A stretch of DNA of 64,000 nt, taken from contig OX485804.1 of NCBI GenBank assembly GCA_950295325.1, positions 15,128,001-15,192,000 on the forward strand. The letters are read 5' to 3'. The DNA is from Polytrichum commune (Eukaryota; Streptophyta; Polytrichopsida; Polytrichales; Polytrichaceae). Below are positions 45,970 to 58,230 of the stretch, one piece after another. Numbering within the stretch: the stretch's first letter is position 1; each line of letters begins with the position of its first letter. The position numbers and the translations under genes were made by a program. The notes under the pieces were generated by a model, which was given only the letters and a program-made list of their open reading frames with translations, was not told the origin of the DNA and did not search any database.

Positions 45970-46960
45970 CTTAGGGCAAGTAGTGCATTAGGATGCATAG
46001 GTTTTAATAGATGATGTTGCATCACGTTGCTTTGTGAGTTTTGCTTTTGCTAATACCTTCGGATTGAAAGTAAAGAAGGGCAATAACACTTTGGTATCAA
46101 GCAATGGTGATCAAGTTCCTACATACATGCATATTAAATTCCGTATTAAGATACATTAATATCATAGTTGAATGAATTGCCTTGTTGCTAAGTTGAGCAA
46201 TGATTGGCTAGTACAACACAAGGCATGCTTGGATTTTCAATTTGAATGTTGCATGGTTTATTAAGGCTGTTGTAAAATGACTCCGTATGTGAACCTAGTG
46301 CAAAGACATGGTCCAAATCCCCGTAGAATCACTGCCATGCAATTCAAACGGTCAATTTGGAAGGGAGAAACCTCGTTCCTAGTTCAATGAGGTGGGAGAT
46401 GATGTAGACACATTAGCACCACCTTATGCAACAATGTTGAAGGAATCTGCTCATGTGTTTCAACCCTTACTCAATGGATTACACCCAAAGTGGAAAATGG
46501 CCCAAACTATTTTTCTTGAGCCAAATGCGAAGCCACCTTTTAAGCCAATCTATAGGTTGAGTCCTTTGGAGCTACAAGAAGCCAAAATGCAAATCAAAGA
46601 ATGCTTGAAAAAAGGATGGATTGAGCCTTGTTTATCACCTTATAGGTTTCCCATATTATTTGCCACGAAAAAGAATGGAGCACTATGAATGTTGGTTGAT
46701 TATAGTGCATTCAATAAGCAAATGGTAAAGAATCGTTATCCGTTACCTTGCAATGATGATACGTTGGATCAATTAGCAAACGTTAATGTATTTTCATCTC
46801 TAGATTCGGCTCAAGAATATGACCATATTCATATATCAGAGGGAAGATGCACCTAAAACAACATTGAAAATCTTGTTTTCGCATTGTCAATTTAAGGTCT
46901 AAGGCTTTGGACTTACCATTTCCCCAACTACATTCCAAGGAGTGAAATTTAATGTGATAA
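45970..46960 (+). pseudogene. Ty3/gypsy pol remnant (protease to reverse transcriptase)
   Basis: Near 46005-46080 an aspartic-protease-like segment remains (VLIDDVASRCFVSFAFANTF), with the catalytic D-[ST]-G changed. From 46392 the reverse transcriptase N-terminus reads FKPIYRLSPLELQEAKMQIK and SPYRFPILFATKKNGAL; after a stop come VDYSAFNKQMVKNRYPLP and DDTLDQLANVNVFSSLDSA. A last block with FGLTISPTTFQGV ends near 46945. The YxDD active-site region is missing. The order is that of Ty3/gypsy elements; the remnant is truncated and has several stops. Confidence 0.8.
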
Positions 46961-48839
46961 TATGGGAACTTTATGGAGAAAAACAAACGTATACATATTG
47001 GCGGCAAGCTAGAAAATGGACTCATGTATTTATACTAATTTTTTCAATTTAATGTGATAATTGCCTCCACTACATATACAAAATAAAAATTATAAAATTT
47101 AGGCCTTATTACTTATAAAATCAAAATTTTCTTTCTTATGAGAAAGTCATTGAATTTATTTTTTCATTTATAGCATGTAACTCAATGATTGTGTTAAACC
47201 ACATGTACAAACAAACAAGGAGCATAAGCCATAAAACAACACTCCCTATGCCAAGGGAATGCACCCCAACTAACATGCCCAAATGGGTAGTAGACTCCCA
47301 ACTTATTCGCCTAAACACAAAATAATTGTTTTCTCCTCAAATTTTGCCATGTGTCATGCTCACATTCACCACGACTCACTTGTATGCCAAGTGGAAACTA
47401 CATTCTAGCACATACAAAGATAAAATAGGGAGCCTTGTATGGTATATGACCAAACATGGGCCTAAGGTATTTGAGGCAAATGTGGATAACTCCAACTCTG
47501 TCGAAACATCCAACCCATGGATTCGAGAATCAAAGGCTCAAATATTTTTGCAATTGCAAATTAGGACCAAAGAATTTGAAATCTTTGAAATCGGAGTTAA
47601 GGAAGGTGTTGATCTAGGCTCCGGAATCAAAGGTTACTTCCCAATGTGGTGTTATAAAGAAAACGTCTTTTATTTTTCAACGTTGTGTAAGTGGACAACA
47701 TCATTAGCAAATTCTACATGGATCATTAGCCAATGAAAACCACATTTAATGCCAATATCGGTTGTGTCATGTCTCTAAAGTGGTCATATAGAAGAGAAAA
47801 TGTTGTTCAATTTTTTTTTTAATCATAGAATACCCACAATACAAGTTGGTCAGCACCTCATAGCCACATGTTGCCTTGTAATTTTCCCACCTCACGCACA
47901 AAAATTAAGCATGTCGTAGCTCGGTGGATATCACTCCTCGTTGTGGAGGATGATTTGTGTAATTTGATTTTCGCAAAGGTGATTAACCCAAATATCATCA
48001 AGGTGGCAACTAAATCACCATGTAATACTCACCTACCAAATTAAAGCAATTACACCGCCGATTAAGAGCCAGAAATAGGTGTCCAATTAAGGAAGTTGAC
48101 CGAATTAGCCTCATCTACCTTATATCACAACCATACCACTCACAAGATTTAACCAAAATCAAAAGCATGGCATTGCCACCTTTCTACAACCCACACCCCT
48201 AGACGTCACCATGGAAACCCTATGGTTAATCTAAGATATGTTATAGACTTCCCCATGAAAAACCAACAAACTACAACCCAAACAACCACTGTATACTACA
48301 TCCAACAACAACAGAAACTTAATAGAAACTTGCCAAATTATACACTCATGTTATTCCTCTCCACTCACACACTACAACTCCCCACATAATCAAGTCATAA
48401 TTTTTGGCTCAAGTGGACTAACATATATAATCATCGAAATGAGAAGGTAAGGGCCTAGTCCACCCGCCGGACCACAACTCCGCCACAATGACAATCCATT
48501 GGACAAGAATGGATGTCAAAGAAGACCACAACATCACAACGATCATTGTATTCACCTACAAAGAAAAATCCACCTCAACCAAACATGCAAATATGCACAC
48601 ACTCTTAACTATCCCACCAAATACCATATACAATACAATTCCACATTGAAATGGCCAAGACATCTACACAAAAATGAAAACCTTACACTTTATGCATGCA
48701 TCCACAACCAAATATTATCCCCAGAAAGTAATCACCTTAGCAATAAAGTCACACCAAACATATTTGACTTATACAAGGCTCTTGTCAAAACCAACCACAT
48801 ACAAGTCAAATTGTCAAAAACATGGTAGGCCACCCCCAA

Positions 48840-50240
48840 AACGCCACTGCATCAATCAACTACTCCACACAACCTCTAAAAGAAGAACTTAATAATATTC
48901 ACTCCCTTAAGTTTTACTCGCAACAATGCGTAAACAATGACAACTTGTTGATAACCCCTGGCCCCACCCCCAACAAACATTGAGTAGGCAACATACCTAG
49001 CTCATGCATCTACAACCCAACCAACAGTCTCCAAATCACCGAAACACTCTTGGGCATGCAAAACCTACTCAAGGTTGAACTAAATGCTTTCTTAATAGAA
49101 ATAACCATTAATTGACATTTAAGTATATTTGGACAAATAACTGGTCCTAAATCATGAGGGATGTGCACTTGTGGGGACAAAACATCAAACGACACCAACA
49201 AAAGCAACAATATAAACAACCACAATTTTGAATGTTTGTATTCCATGTTCGCCAACCACCATATTTGTGTCATTTGTAATTTAGTGTACATCATATTGTC
49301 CAAAATTCATCCATAAATCAAAATATTCTTAATCCTAGTTATTGCATGACACAACCTCCAAATATACCTTTATCCTCACATAGAATCTCATTAGTATTTG
49401 TTTGATAAATAATCACATACGACACCCATTATCCTAACACAACCAACCCGGCAAGTTACTCATGTTAGTCATAGTCAAGCAAATTATATGGTCCACACAC
49501 AAAATTACAATACAAAAGATCAAAGCACACACTAGCATAATAGACAATGAAATCGCCGACCAACTAGTGAATGACAAAACCCGCTCTAGACAAACCTACT
49601 ATCACATCTCAAACACTTATAGTCCACATCACACCATATTGGCTAAATGGAGCCCCGACCAGTGCATACACAAGCGTCATGTGCTCAAGCATACATAACA
49701 AATATCATCGTAAAAAGGAATTAGAACTAGTCCAATGTTGATTTATGTACTATGTACATAAATGAGTATCCAACGACCAAATCAACCACAAACTCTCCAA
49801 CCACTCTTGGAAAATCCCCTAAATCTCAGATGCCCAAATTACTCATACATTATGGTTTCACTATGCCCAAAATATGGGAAATCACTATAAAAACATTCAT
49901 TTGGCCAACCACATACCCAAATCCAAATTGTACACTATGCCCAAACAACACCAGACACATGGCCACATCTACTCTTTGGATGCTCAAATTAACACATAAA
50001 AGGACTTCACATAGCTTGTCATAACAATGCCAAATACCAAATAGCAGACACACTCCAAAAAAGAAACACACAAGCTTTTATACCCTTATCAATCTAGGAA
50101 ACCTACACTCTAGACCTCAAGACATTGCAATCCAAAAGTTGCTACCCCAATGTACATACACCACCTCCCCATGTACACGCTTGGCTAGACTCAACCCAAA
50201 CACCATGTGTACCATGTGCCCCATAGCCTTCAGGTGGATT
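48840..50240 (+). pseudogene. LINE remnant: RNase H and C-terminal domain
   Basis: Near 49010-49105 a block reading NSLQITETLLGMQNLLKVEL precedes an inserted repeat (49105-49370). After the insertion the RNase H domain resumes, with KIKAHTSIIDNEIADQLVND (49519-49578), the conserved H...GNE.AD-type motif of retroelement RNase H. Downstream, 49752-50100 is Asn/Thr/Pro-rich with CTLCPNN, resembling the cysteine-containing tail after the RNase H in some LINEs. Stops and frameshifts are present. The same family's reverse transcriptase fragments lie at 52590-54100. Confidence 0.65.
49105..49300 (-). repeat. Dispersed repeat inserted in the LINE remnant
   Basis: On the minus strand it matches 14440-14640 (ACACAAATATGGTGGTTGGC; TTTTGTCCCCACAAGTGCAC). 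It splits the RNase H region of the LINE. Confidence 0.6.
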
Positions 50241-51018
50241 TTCCATACAATGTGTAAACTAATGTGAGTGCAAGAAGGGTTTTTATTTGAGGCATTCGCA
50301 TACATAGTATACGTAACGGAGATGCATTGTTTTTCTCTAGATGATATATCTAAGAGGGTTATTGACAGTTATGAAGTAAAGTTACATGCACAAAAGGGGG
50401 CCCTAAGGTTTAGTGATTTTTTTGACAATAGATGTGTTAGTTTCATCCAATTTGTGTTTTCATTTATTGTTGTCATATGGTAATGAACCTCAATGACTAC
50501 ATTGTCCATTCTTGTTAGGCTTGCATTTGGGTTGTAGGTTTTACAAATTCGAGGCTCTTGGAGTGCTCATGGCCTCCCTTGAGTTTTTCTCTTTGGATTG
50601 TGGTTAAGTTATTTAGTTCTTGTCTTGGGAAGTAACCTTTGATTCCGGAGCCTAGATCAACACCTTCCTCAACTCCGATTTCAAAGATTCAAATTCTTTG
50701 GTCCACATTTGCAATTGCAAAAATTCTCGAGCCTTTAATACTCAAATCCATCGGTTGGATGTTTCCACAGAGCTGGAGGTATCCACATTAGCCTCAAATA
50801 CCTTAGGCCCATGTTTGGTCATATACCGTAGAAAGCTCCATATTTTATCTTTGCATGTGTTGGAATGTAGTTTCCACATGGCATACAAGTGGGTCATGGC
50901 GAATGTGAGCATGACATGTGGCAAAATTTGAGGAGAAAACAATTATTTTGTGTTTAGGTGAATAAGCTGGGAGTCTGCTACCCAATATACCATGTTAATT
51001 GGGGTGTATTCCCTTTGC

Positions 51019-52588
51019 ACATTGGACGTTCCCTTTGGACATTGGACATCGCTCATTTATTGTTTGATTGAATTAAAACACAGCCAGGGTGTTTGTACTG
51101 GTTGGGTAAGTATCTCGAATACCTTCTTTCAGAGGTTCTTGTACTTGTTGAATGTCTCCAGTTCGTATCTCTAGTTGGGAAATAATAGATTGTCTTTGAC
51201 TTGTGAGCCTGAGTCAGTTGGGACTGATATATATACCAGTCCATAGTTTCTATTGCAGATAAATTTCAAAACGTGTGACGCATGTTGAATGTGGTTGCAG
51301 GGGACTAAGTTATTGAATGGTGAAGCATCAGGGAGATCTACACTGGTTGTCAGTTGCTCGAAAAGTTAGTTGAGAGGCACGTACTCTTTATCTCCTTGTT
51401 TGCATGTACGAGCAGTGGAGATAGAGAGTCAACTGTCTCTTGATTGACAAGTGGAATTGCACACAAGGTGATTGTTCTGAGCTGCAAGTTCTCACATCGT
51501 CGTCATAAGTACTCAATCTCCATGTCAACCTGATTTTAGGTCTTCAAGGTGCGACCCTGTGGCCTTGAATGTTGCGATCTCGAATGTAATTGTGACTCGG
51601 TTCGAGATGCAACTTTGACTATGGCCTTCCTGAATGTGTGAATTGACAAGGGGGACCTTAGATTCATAAACTGGAAGATGGTCTGATGAGTGGTTATTCT
51701 TATGAGTAGCCAAGACGACCAAGAATCGTTGCGGGAGATGGAATGTGGACACTTGATCGTTGCAGGAGATAGGACTAATTTTACAATGGGGCAGTAGCTT
51801 TGCAATCTGGAAGAGTCTGTAATTGTAGTATGAAAGATTTCGTTCAGGAGAATTCGCCAAGATTGTATGGTCAAGTATTGATAATATATATATGTTAAGA
51901 CTATTGTCTGAGTGATTGCAAAGTGGAATCCCAAAGGGTACATTGTTTTCATCTTTCAGCAACACCAGGCAAGTGAAAGGGCTCCACGAAAGACTAATTA
52001 CCTCAAAGTGGGTGAGGAAGATCAAAAGTCTTAGTAGGAGTAGTAAAGTATTAGTAGGATTTGTATACATCTATAGTTCTGAATTGAGTCAAACTTATGA
52101 TATGTAAAATTCTAGAAAGATTTTGATGACTTCTCGTGACTAAGGAAATTTCCTTAGGCAATTCCCTTGAAATGTTCATTAATTAATTTTATTAATAAGT
52201 TTATCAAGTGTACGATATCCGTAATAAGTCAAAAAAGGGTAAATCTAACTGAAATTAAGGAAGCATGGATAAAGGAACCCAAACAATGAGCTTTTGAAGT
52301 GTACTATGGCTTGACCTATTGCTTTATGTGGTGGGCACCTAACCCTTGCAATTGGAGATGAGGTGAAGGGAGACTATTGTTTGACATTAAAAAAAGGAAT
52401 TTATTAAGGAGGACAGAAAACCATGTAATGGTGAGTGCACTACATTTTTAGGTTACGTCTAAAAGGCTAATTAATACAAGCCGATTGACTATACCAAAGT
52501 GTTTAAAGTGACTATACCCCCCCCCCCCTCCTCCCAATACAAATAAGCAAGGGCACTATCCAAGGAGACACACAAAGACCATATTTAC
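51019..52588. other. Unassigned sequence with one 181-codon open frame
   Basis: The frame at 52070-51525 (-) is open for 181 codons, with a hydrophobic N-terminus (LLLLLRLLIFLTHF). I recognise no domain, and there is no start context or neighbour that argues for a gene. A short direct repeat (CGTTGCGGGAGAT/CGTTGCAGGAGAT) lies near 51730-51770. A poly-C tract lies at about 52509-52528. Possibly decayed retroelement sequence. Confidence 0.4.
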
Positions 52589-52589
52589 T

Positions 52590-53262
52590 TATTATATTCT
52601 TAGAGGCACTCCTAAGATGGTTTAGAAAAAGACCAACTAGGCTATCACTTCAACACATCACCCAATATAATACCTATGCCGACAACCTAGCCATACTCAC
52701 AAACAACATCCAATACATCCAACCCCAACTAGACAAACTCCACACTACTAGCAGACACAAAGAAAAAGAAAAAGAAAGTAACGCCCGCACATTGTACCGG
52801 CGTGAATGCGAGCCCGTTGTCCGAATGCTAAACACGGCGGGCCGTGTTGTAGCATGGCTACTAGCAGACATAACAAAGCAGTCCACACAATAGCCAACAC
52901 ACTACTGGCACACCCTAATACAAGATGTTTCACACTCACAAACACAAGAAAACTCAATGAAAGAATATTAGAAAATACCTTACCATCATGGCTCCTCCCC
53001 TGTTCTTGCTACCTCCCACGCTGCAAGTGTCCCGCACAACTAAGCCCTTGAAAGCCACAACAAGAAAACTTGACAAATACATTATACTCCTCCTACTACT
53101 CACCCAACAAAGATGGCAAGCCGTCCCACCCATTATCATAACAACCCGATTTTGCGGCACCATGCACAATTCAACCACCAAAAGCCTCACAAACCTTAAA
53201 ATCCCTATCCAAAAAACTCACAAACTCATGCACAACCTCTCACAAATCTCTATCAGATACTA
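52590..53262 (+). pseudogene. LINE remnant: reverse transcriptase active-site end and C-terminal domain
   Basis: In one frame LEALLRWFRKRP is followed by TYADNLAILTNNIQYIQPQL (52669-52728), the YADD box of LINE reverse transcriptase with Asp-to-Asn at the second acidic position. Sequence then jumps to the C-terminal domain: SRHNKAVHTIANTLLAHPNT, PSWLLPCSCYLPRCKCPAQL, and in another frame VPPIIITTRFCGTMHNSTTK. Large parts between these blocks are missing. It lies in the opposite orientation to the adjoining reverse transcriptase fragment at 53415-54100. Confidence 0.75.
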
Positions 53263-53295
53263 AACAATCCCCAATTTCACTGGACTAATCCCAAA

Positions 53296-53312
53296 CCCCC
53301 CCCCCCCCCCCC
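53296..53312. repeat. Poly-C tract
   Basis: An uninterrupted run of about 17 C residues, between the two oppositely oriented LINE fragments. Confidence 0.95.
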
Positions 53313-53414
53313 ACCATGTTCACATGAACCTTACTAGGAGAGGGTGAATAGACATAGCACGTTGGTGTAAAAAGCATTAACATTCCTTATTATTATAATT
53401 ATTGAAGTGATAAC

Positions 53415-54100
53415 CTATGTTATCTTTTCTAGCCAACAAAGAAGTGGATATAAGAATATGATGAAGAGGTAAGGGCTTAGTGTGTCTCCTTGAAAGGTAC
53501 CTCTAATTTGGATGGGTAGGGTTGCTCCAAAATGGCTACCTTTGAAAGAGGTAGTTAAGTTTGTGTATAAGTTGCCAACTACCACATCTTGGAGAGATCC
53601 TCTGTCTTTCATTAATGCAAGGGGTCATGTGTGATCTATAAAGCCAAAGGCATCTTTGAAATCAATTTACATAAGGATATTGTTGGAGGTGAGATGAGAG
53701 TCTTCTGAAGTTGTTATTATTATTTGTAATTGCCTTGTATAGTTCCTTTGTGGTGTAATTTTTTGTGTTTTTTGCTGTAGCTTGTGAGGGAAGTTGTAAA
53801 TGTGCTAGTATATACTTTGTGAATGGTGTTGGCTAGGGCTATGTGTTTGTAGTTAATAAGTATAGTGGGTCATCTTTTTATGTAAGAGTATTGTTTTACT
53901 AGGCTTCTAATAGTTGAGTATGTTTTTTTCATGGTAACATTGTTGGAAGAAGAGGAATAGCATATCGTGGAAGGTTGGTTGTAGGGCTTTAAGTATTTTA
54001 ATTGGGATGTTGTTGAATCCTAGGGCTTTCCCTCTGGCTAGTTTTTTGAGACTATTGTTGAAACCTATCATGAAGAAGTTCTTAGATATTGTGGAATCTT
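53415..54100 (-). pseudogene. LINE remnant: reverse transcriptase N-terminal half
   Basis: Reading from about 54100 downwards: LKKLARGKALGFNNIPIKIL and LQPTFHDMLFLFFQQC (reverse transcriptase blocks 0-1), then after stops DFKDAFGFID (catalytic block A region near 53665), GNLYTNLTTSFKGSHFG and QGDTLSPYLFIIFLYPLLCW (blocks B-C), ending at 53413. It is inactive because of several stops. Its last residues (PLLCWLEK) overlap the first residues of the plus-strand fragment at 52590 (ALLRWFRK), so the two fragments together cover one reverse transcriptase with a change of orientation between them. Confidence 0.8.
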
Positions 54101-54109
54101 TGGGGCCTT

Positions 54110-57100
54110 GTTTTGTTATGATGAATTTGTCTTGGGTGTGCTAGATATAATTTTTTATTGCACATTGGCATATTGTAGGGTAATATGTGGAGGTCATCAT
54201 ATATAGGTCCTAGTTGGTGGAAGGAACTTTGTTGCACTTTGCCATATGTTGCATATGGCAATGTGTGTTTTGTGACGGTGGCCCTCACATTATCTAGTCC
54301 ATGAAATTTAATTGCTAGCCCCTCTGGAAACGCGACCTCCTCATCTACCATGCCAATTTTTTCCTTACGAGAGGCTTCCTCCTTGGCCTTTTTTTCCGAG
54401 TTTTATTTTCCTTCTTTTTTTTCTTTTTTTTTCTTCCCTCCATTGTTGGCCCCAACGTCCTAGTTTTAAAAATAAAAATAAAATAAAGGGGGGGGGGTTG
54501 CCCTCCCCATACCACAAACGGACCTTGTAACCTCCATAACCTTCCGCATGGTTATAGTGGCTTACAGGGTCACAAATTCCAACGCCAGGTTATAGAATCC
54601 CACAATTACATTTGGTTATGTGGTCGTGCAATGCAAAGATATAGCTTCTATGGTTATGTCCTTTTAAGGGTTAAGGTCCGAGGACAATTACTAGCATGCA
54701 TTTTTTATTTTTTATTTTTTGTTACGCTTCTTCTACAATTTAGGTCATTCAATGGCTTAGGTTATACCCCTTCCATGCTTTATGTACTCCATCCATTTGT
54801 AGGCCCTCCTAAGATAAACTCCTTCAATGGTTGTGCCTGCTTGGGGTACGCTCCTTCAACAATTGGAACTAGTGTGGGTTTCAATATTGCATGGTTTAAT
54901 TTGTATAGTGATTACAAGTGTATACAATGTTTGATGTTATTTTTGTAACCCACAACATGTCCTTGATGTTTGTGGAGTGGTTATGCACTGCCATGCACTT
55001 CTTTGGGTGGTAGTTACGAGGATGGTACCATGGCAAAGGTTACAACTGTGCAAGAATTAGCAAACTCAAATTGTTATTGAGGGTTTGGAGCTTCATGTGG
55101 TGAAATGTCACAATATCATTGTGATGGATTCAAAAGATTGCATCCTTATGCGGATGACGTGACCCATGATTGTGAAGAGCAATTTGTCTCTTCCAATCTA
55201 TTCACATATCACTTCTAATAGGACATCCGAAGGAGTGCTATACTTGAGAAGAAGACATGTTTTTTTGGAGAGCGGAGGATGATAACTCTTGGCAGTGACA
55301 AAATCAATGGGAGTGTGCAACTCATTTCCTCATGATGTTGGTGGCGTTATCCTCGCTTCCACAAGTGAGTTTCTCACCCTTCTTGCCGTTATTTAATTCC
55401 TTCTTGGGCGCTCATTCAATTTTTGTAGATGGTTGTTGTTGTAGTAGTTGCTATTGTGGAAATTGCAATCTAGGTATTTGGAATTTCTATTATGGTTGAG
55501 GAATTTCTAATGAGAACACCCTCCCCATTTTTTTCATGTCCATGTGTGTTTATTTATTTTATTCTATTTTGAAAACTACGATTCAAACATCTTTTGTTGA
55601 GATTTTTGCTCAGGCTAAGCTTGCTAATTACATTGGGAGTGTTATCTTGTGAGTGGTGAGCAATGAGTGGTGAGCCATGAGCGGAAACTTATGAGCGGTG
55701 AAGAAGGCATAATATATGGTAATAAGACCACTAGTATCCAATAACCATGACTTGAAGAAATATAATTTTAGGGTTCAATAATAAGAAGATTGGGGAGGAC
55801 AAACAATATGAATGCTAGATTGTGAGCAGTGAGCAACAAGAAGAAAACAATATGTACACAACTATGGGCATATATATATATATATATATAATTAATTAAT
55901 CATTTACAAATTTTCATAGTTGTATTGCATGTCATATGATAGTGGAATGGACAAACTTGAAGTGAATGATGCTCATGATAATGATTATTATTGACATTCA
56001 TAATATGAACACATTGAAAAAAATGAAACAAAACATGTTGCAAATGATACTCAATTTTGTAATTGGTCAATTATACAACACAAATATAGAGTGTGCAAAG
56101 AAGATAGAGTTGGACACAAAACATGTGTAAGTTCTTCAGGGTATAGCATAAGTGAATGTATATTAAAGAAATAATACCAATAACGAAACCTTCCGTCTTG
56201 GCAGTTGAGCACGTGCTAACAAAAAACTAATCATCACTATAACTTGTAGTGATGGATGTTGAACATGATACGGCTTCAAAATCTATAATATCCAAAATCC
56301 GTCAATCATAATGTCTAGCTTTTCTATGGGTTGAAGAAGGGGAAGATTAAGCAACAAGAACGGAAGCTATGATCTCATTATAGACAAAGAGGCTTCACGT
56401 AGGTGATGGTTTGCTAAAAATCTTGGATCTTCAAAAAACATTTGCCAATGTCGGCGTCATTGTGGTATCACATTGCTTGTACACGACAACATAGGATGTC
56501 TTAATCATTATTGATGTCTTCATAATAATCCCAAAAAATACATATACAATATAATACAAGTAAAAAACATGAAATTAACCATATGAAGCTTTCAAACAAA
56601 GTAAACAAATAGAATTTTCTCATTCAAGGAAATGGTGGCCTCTTGATTAACAATTGGAAAATCATATGAGTCTTCAGAATTGGTGTTTTTGCCAATAGGT
56701 AAAGGGCATTTTGTAATCAAAGGCTTCAAGATGGAATCAAAAACATCTTTGTCACCTTCCAATGCTAAGAGGTCATGCTTCAAAGTGCAACAAGCATGTA
56801 TAAAAGCTCTTATTAAGGAGATAATACATAATTATCAAAAGAATAATCAATGAGAGCATGTTAATATGCATAAAAGCTATATTCAATATAATTATTTTAA
56901 AAAAAACAAATTGATTTATACATGTGATAGTAATGAGGTCTGCAACAATGTTTCTTTGTTTTGACAAAACATAAATCAATACGTGGAAGAACAATGAATG
57001 TTTTTCTCGTGGGCCTTTCCAAGATGTGACACCATCATCTCTCATCAGTTGAGAAGTAGCATCCGTGCAATTTTATAAAACATCATCATCCAAATCTATA

Positions 57101-57907
57101 ACATTATCTGAAAGATCTTCGTCGATATTCACTTGAAAAGAAATAGTCATGCATTTCAATTTAGAAGTATTACTAAAAAAAAACAAGTAAGAGTGTTGTG
57201 AACTTGACGGTTTGCAAAAACCAAGGTTAAATAAGTAAAACAACAAACCAATCAAATTATAATGTACACAAAGAACATGATTCACAAAACTGAGAAAAAA
57301 TGTGGTTAAAAAGAATTATGAGACTACTCATTTTGTATGAGGTGTGAGGATTGGCTAGAAAAAGTTGGTTTACACAAATCCAAGGTTCATGACCAACCTT
57401 TAAATTATAATTGAAAAAATAAGATCACAATTCTTTTGTCCACTTTGGATTTTCAAGACGAAATATCAATAAAGTACCATCATCATAAAAATATTGCATG
57501 CAAATAAAAATAAATAAATAAATAATTTATCGGACTTTGCATTCCAAGAGGTGTTGAAGAAGGAGGTACAGGAAGCCTCTGCAATAACCAAATTAATTGT
57601 TGGTGTTACTTTCTAAACACTGTGAAAGTAGAAAGTGTGATTTACACCAACCTAGATAACAAAATTACAACCAATGTAAGTTCAATATATTGTTGAGCAA
57701 CAATGTGAAAAACAAGATTTCTTTCAATTTAAGCTCTTAAGTTAGGTGTTCCTCTAAATTTTGATTCATACTATACCTTTGTTTTAGGCGGTGATGATAA
57801 ATAAAGCGAACCATATAACTTCTCAAATGCCTTAGAGTTTGAGTGGACCATGTATAACAATGTCACATCAACCATATTACAATTGGCATGGCTCTACATA
57901 AATCTTT
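54110..57907. other. Unassigned AT-rich intergenic sequence
   Basis: A pyrimidine-rich tract (54380-54440), a poly-G run (about 54488-54497) and a TA microsatellite (55870-55890) are present. Minus-strand frames at 57285-57073, 57045-56773 and 56783-56592 follow one another and could be exons of a decayed gene, but I recognise no domain. No RNA gene seen. Confidence 0.4.
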
Positions 57908-57909
57908 TA

Positions 57910-58228
57910 CACTAAAAAGGATATTTAGTGTTTGATACACTAAATATGAACGCATACACTAAATGTCAATAACCCTATGAAAGTACGTAACATTAAATGC
58001 AAACTCAAACACTAAATATCAATTATGGTAATATGTAGAAGTTACATGTTTGAATTTAGTGTAAGTAAAAATATGAAATCCATGCTTCACAAGAAGGGAG
58101 GTGGCAGTATGAAAGGTAGCAGCACATTCATGTCCACACTAATTGTCAAGGAATTGAAAATTAGTGTTGAGCAAGGTAGGGCGATAACAACATTGAATAT
58201 AATCAAACACTAAATATCATTTTTGGTA
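57910..58228 (+). mobile_element. TA-flanked MITE, diverged copy
   Basis: A 319-bp element starting CACTAAAAAGGATATTTAGTG after TA (57908-57909) and ending CACTAAATATCATTTTTGGTA before TA (58229-58230). Extra copies of CACTAAATAT(G/C)A occur inside. It matches the ends of the elements at 590-800 and 13466-13840 more than their bodies. Confidence 0.65.
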
Positions 58229-58230
58229 TA

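Larger units (their letters stand above)
43312..46960 (+). mobile_element. Decayed Ty3/gypsy retrotransposon
   Basis: A tentative 5' LTR begins TGTTACACAATG at 43312 and contains a TATA box. A degenerate primer-binding site (43521-43536) is followed by gag (about 44276-45400) and pol (about 45970-46960) remnants in the order expected for Ty3/gypsy. The element stops within reverse transcriptase: no RNase H, integrase or 3' LTR was found before the inverted repeat at 47250. Stops and frameshifts are numerous, so it is old and inactive. Confidence 0.75.
47250..51018. repeat. Inverted ~0.4 kb arms enclosing a LINE remnant
   Basis: The arm at 47250-47645 recurs inverted at 50630-51018. Shared blocks include AAGGGAATGCACCCCAA, TAAACACAAAATAATTGTTT, TCTCCTCAAATTTTGCCA and TATGACCAAACATGGGCCTA. 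Between the arms lie about 3 kb, most of which is a LINE 3' part on the plus strand. No terminal duplication was found. It may be a fold-back transposon that received a LINE insertion, or an inverted duplication. The arms' open frames (47326-47736 and 50942-50742) are mirror copies of one sequence and match no known domain. Confidence 0.7.

Noticed and set aside
47250-51018. Arms read as LTRs of a retrotransposon
   Set aside because: The arms are inverted relative to each other, while LTRs are direct repeats.
56592-57285. Three consecutive minus-strand frames as exons of one gene
   Set aside because: Frames are short and AT-rich, splice sites are unconvincing and no domain is recognised; noted only as unassigned sequence.
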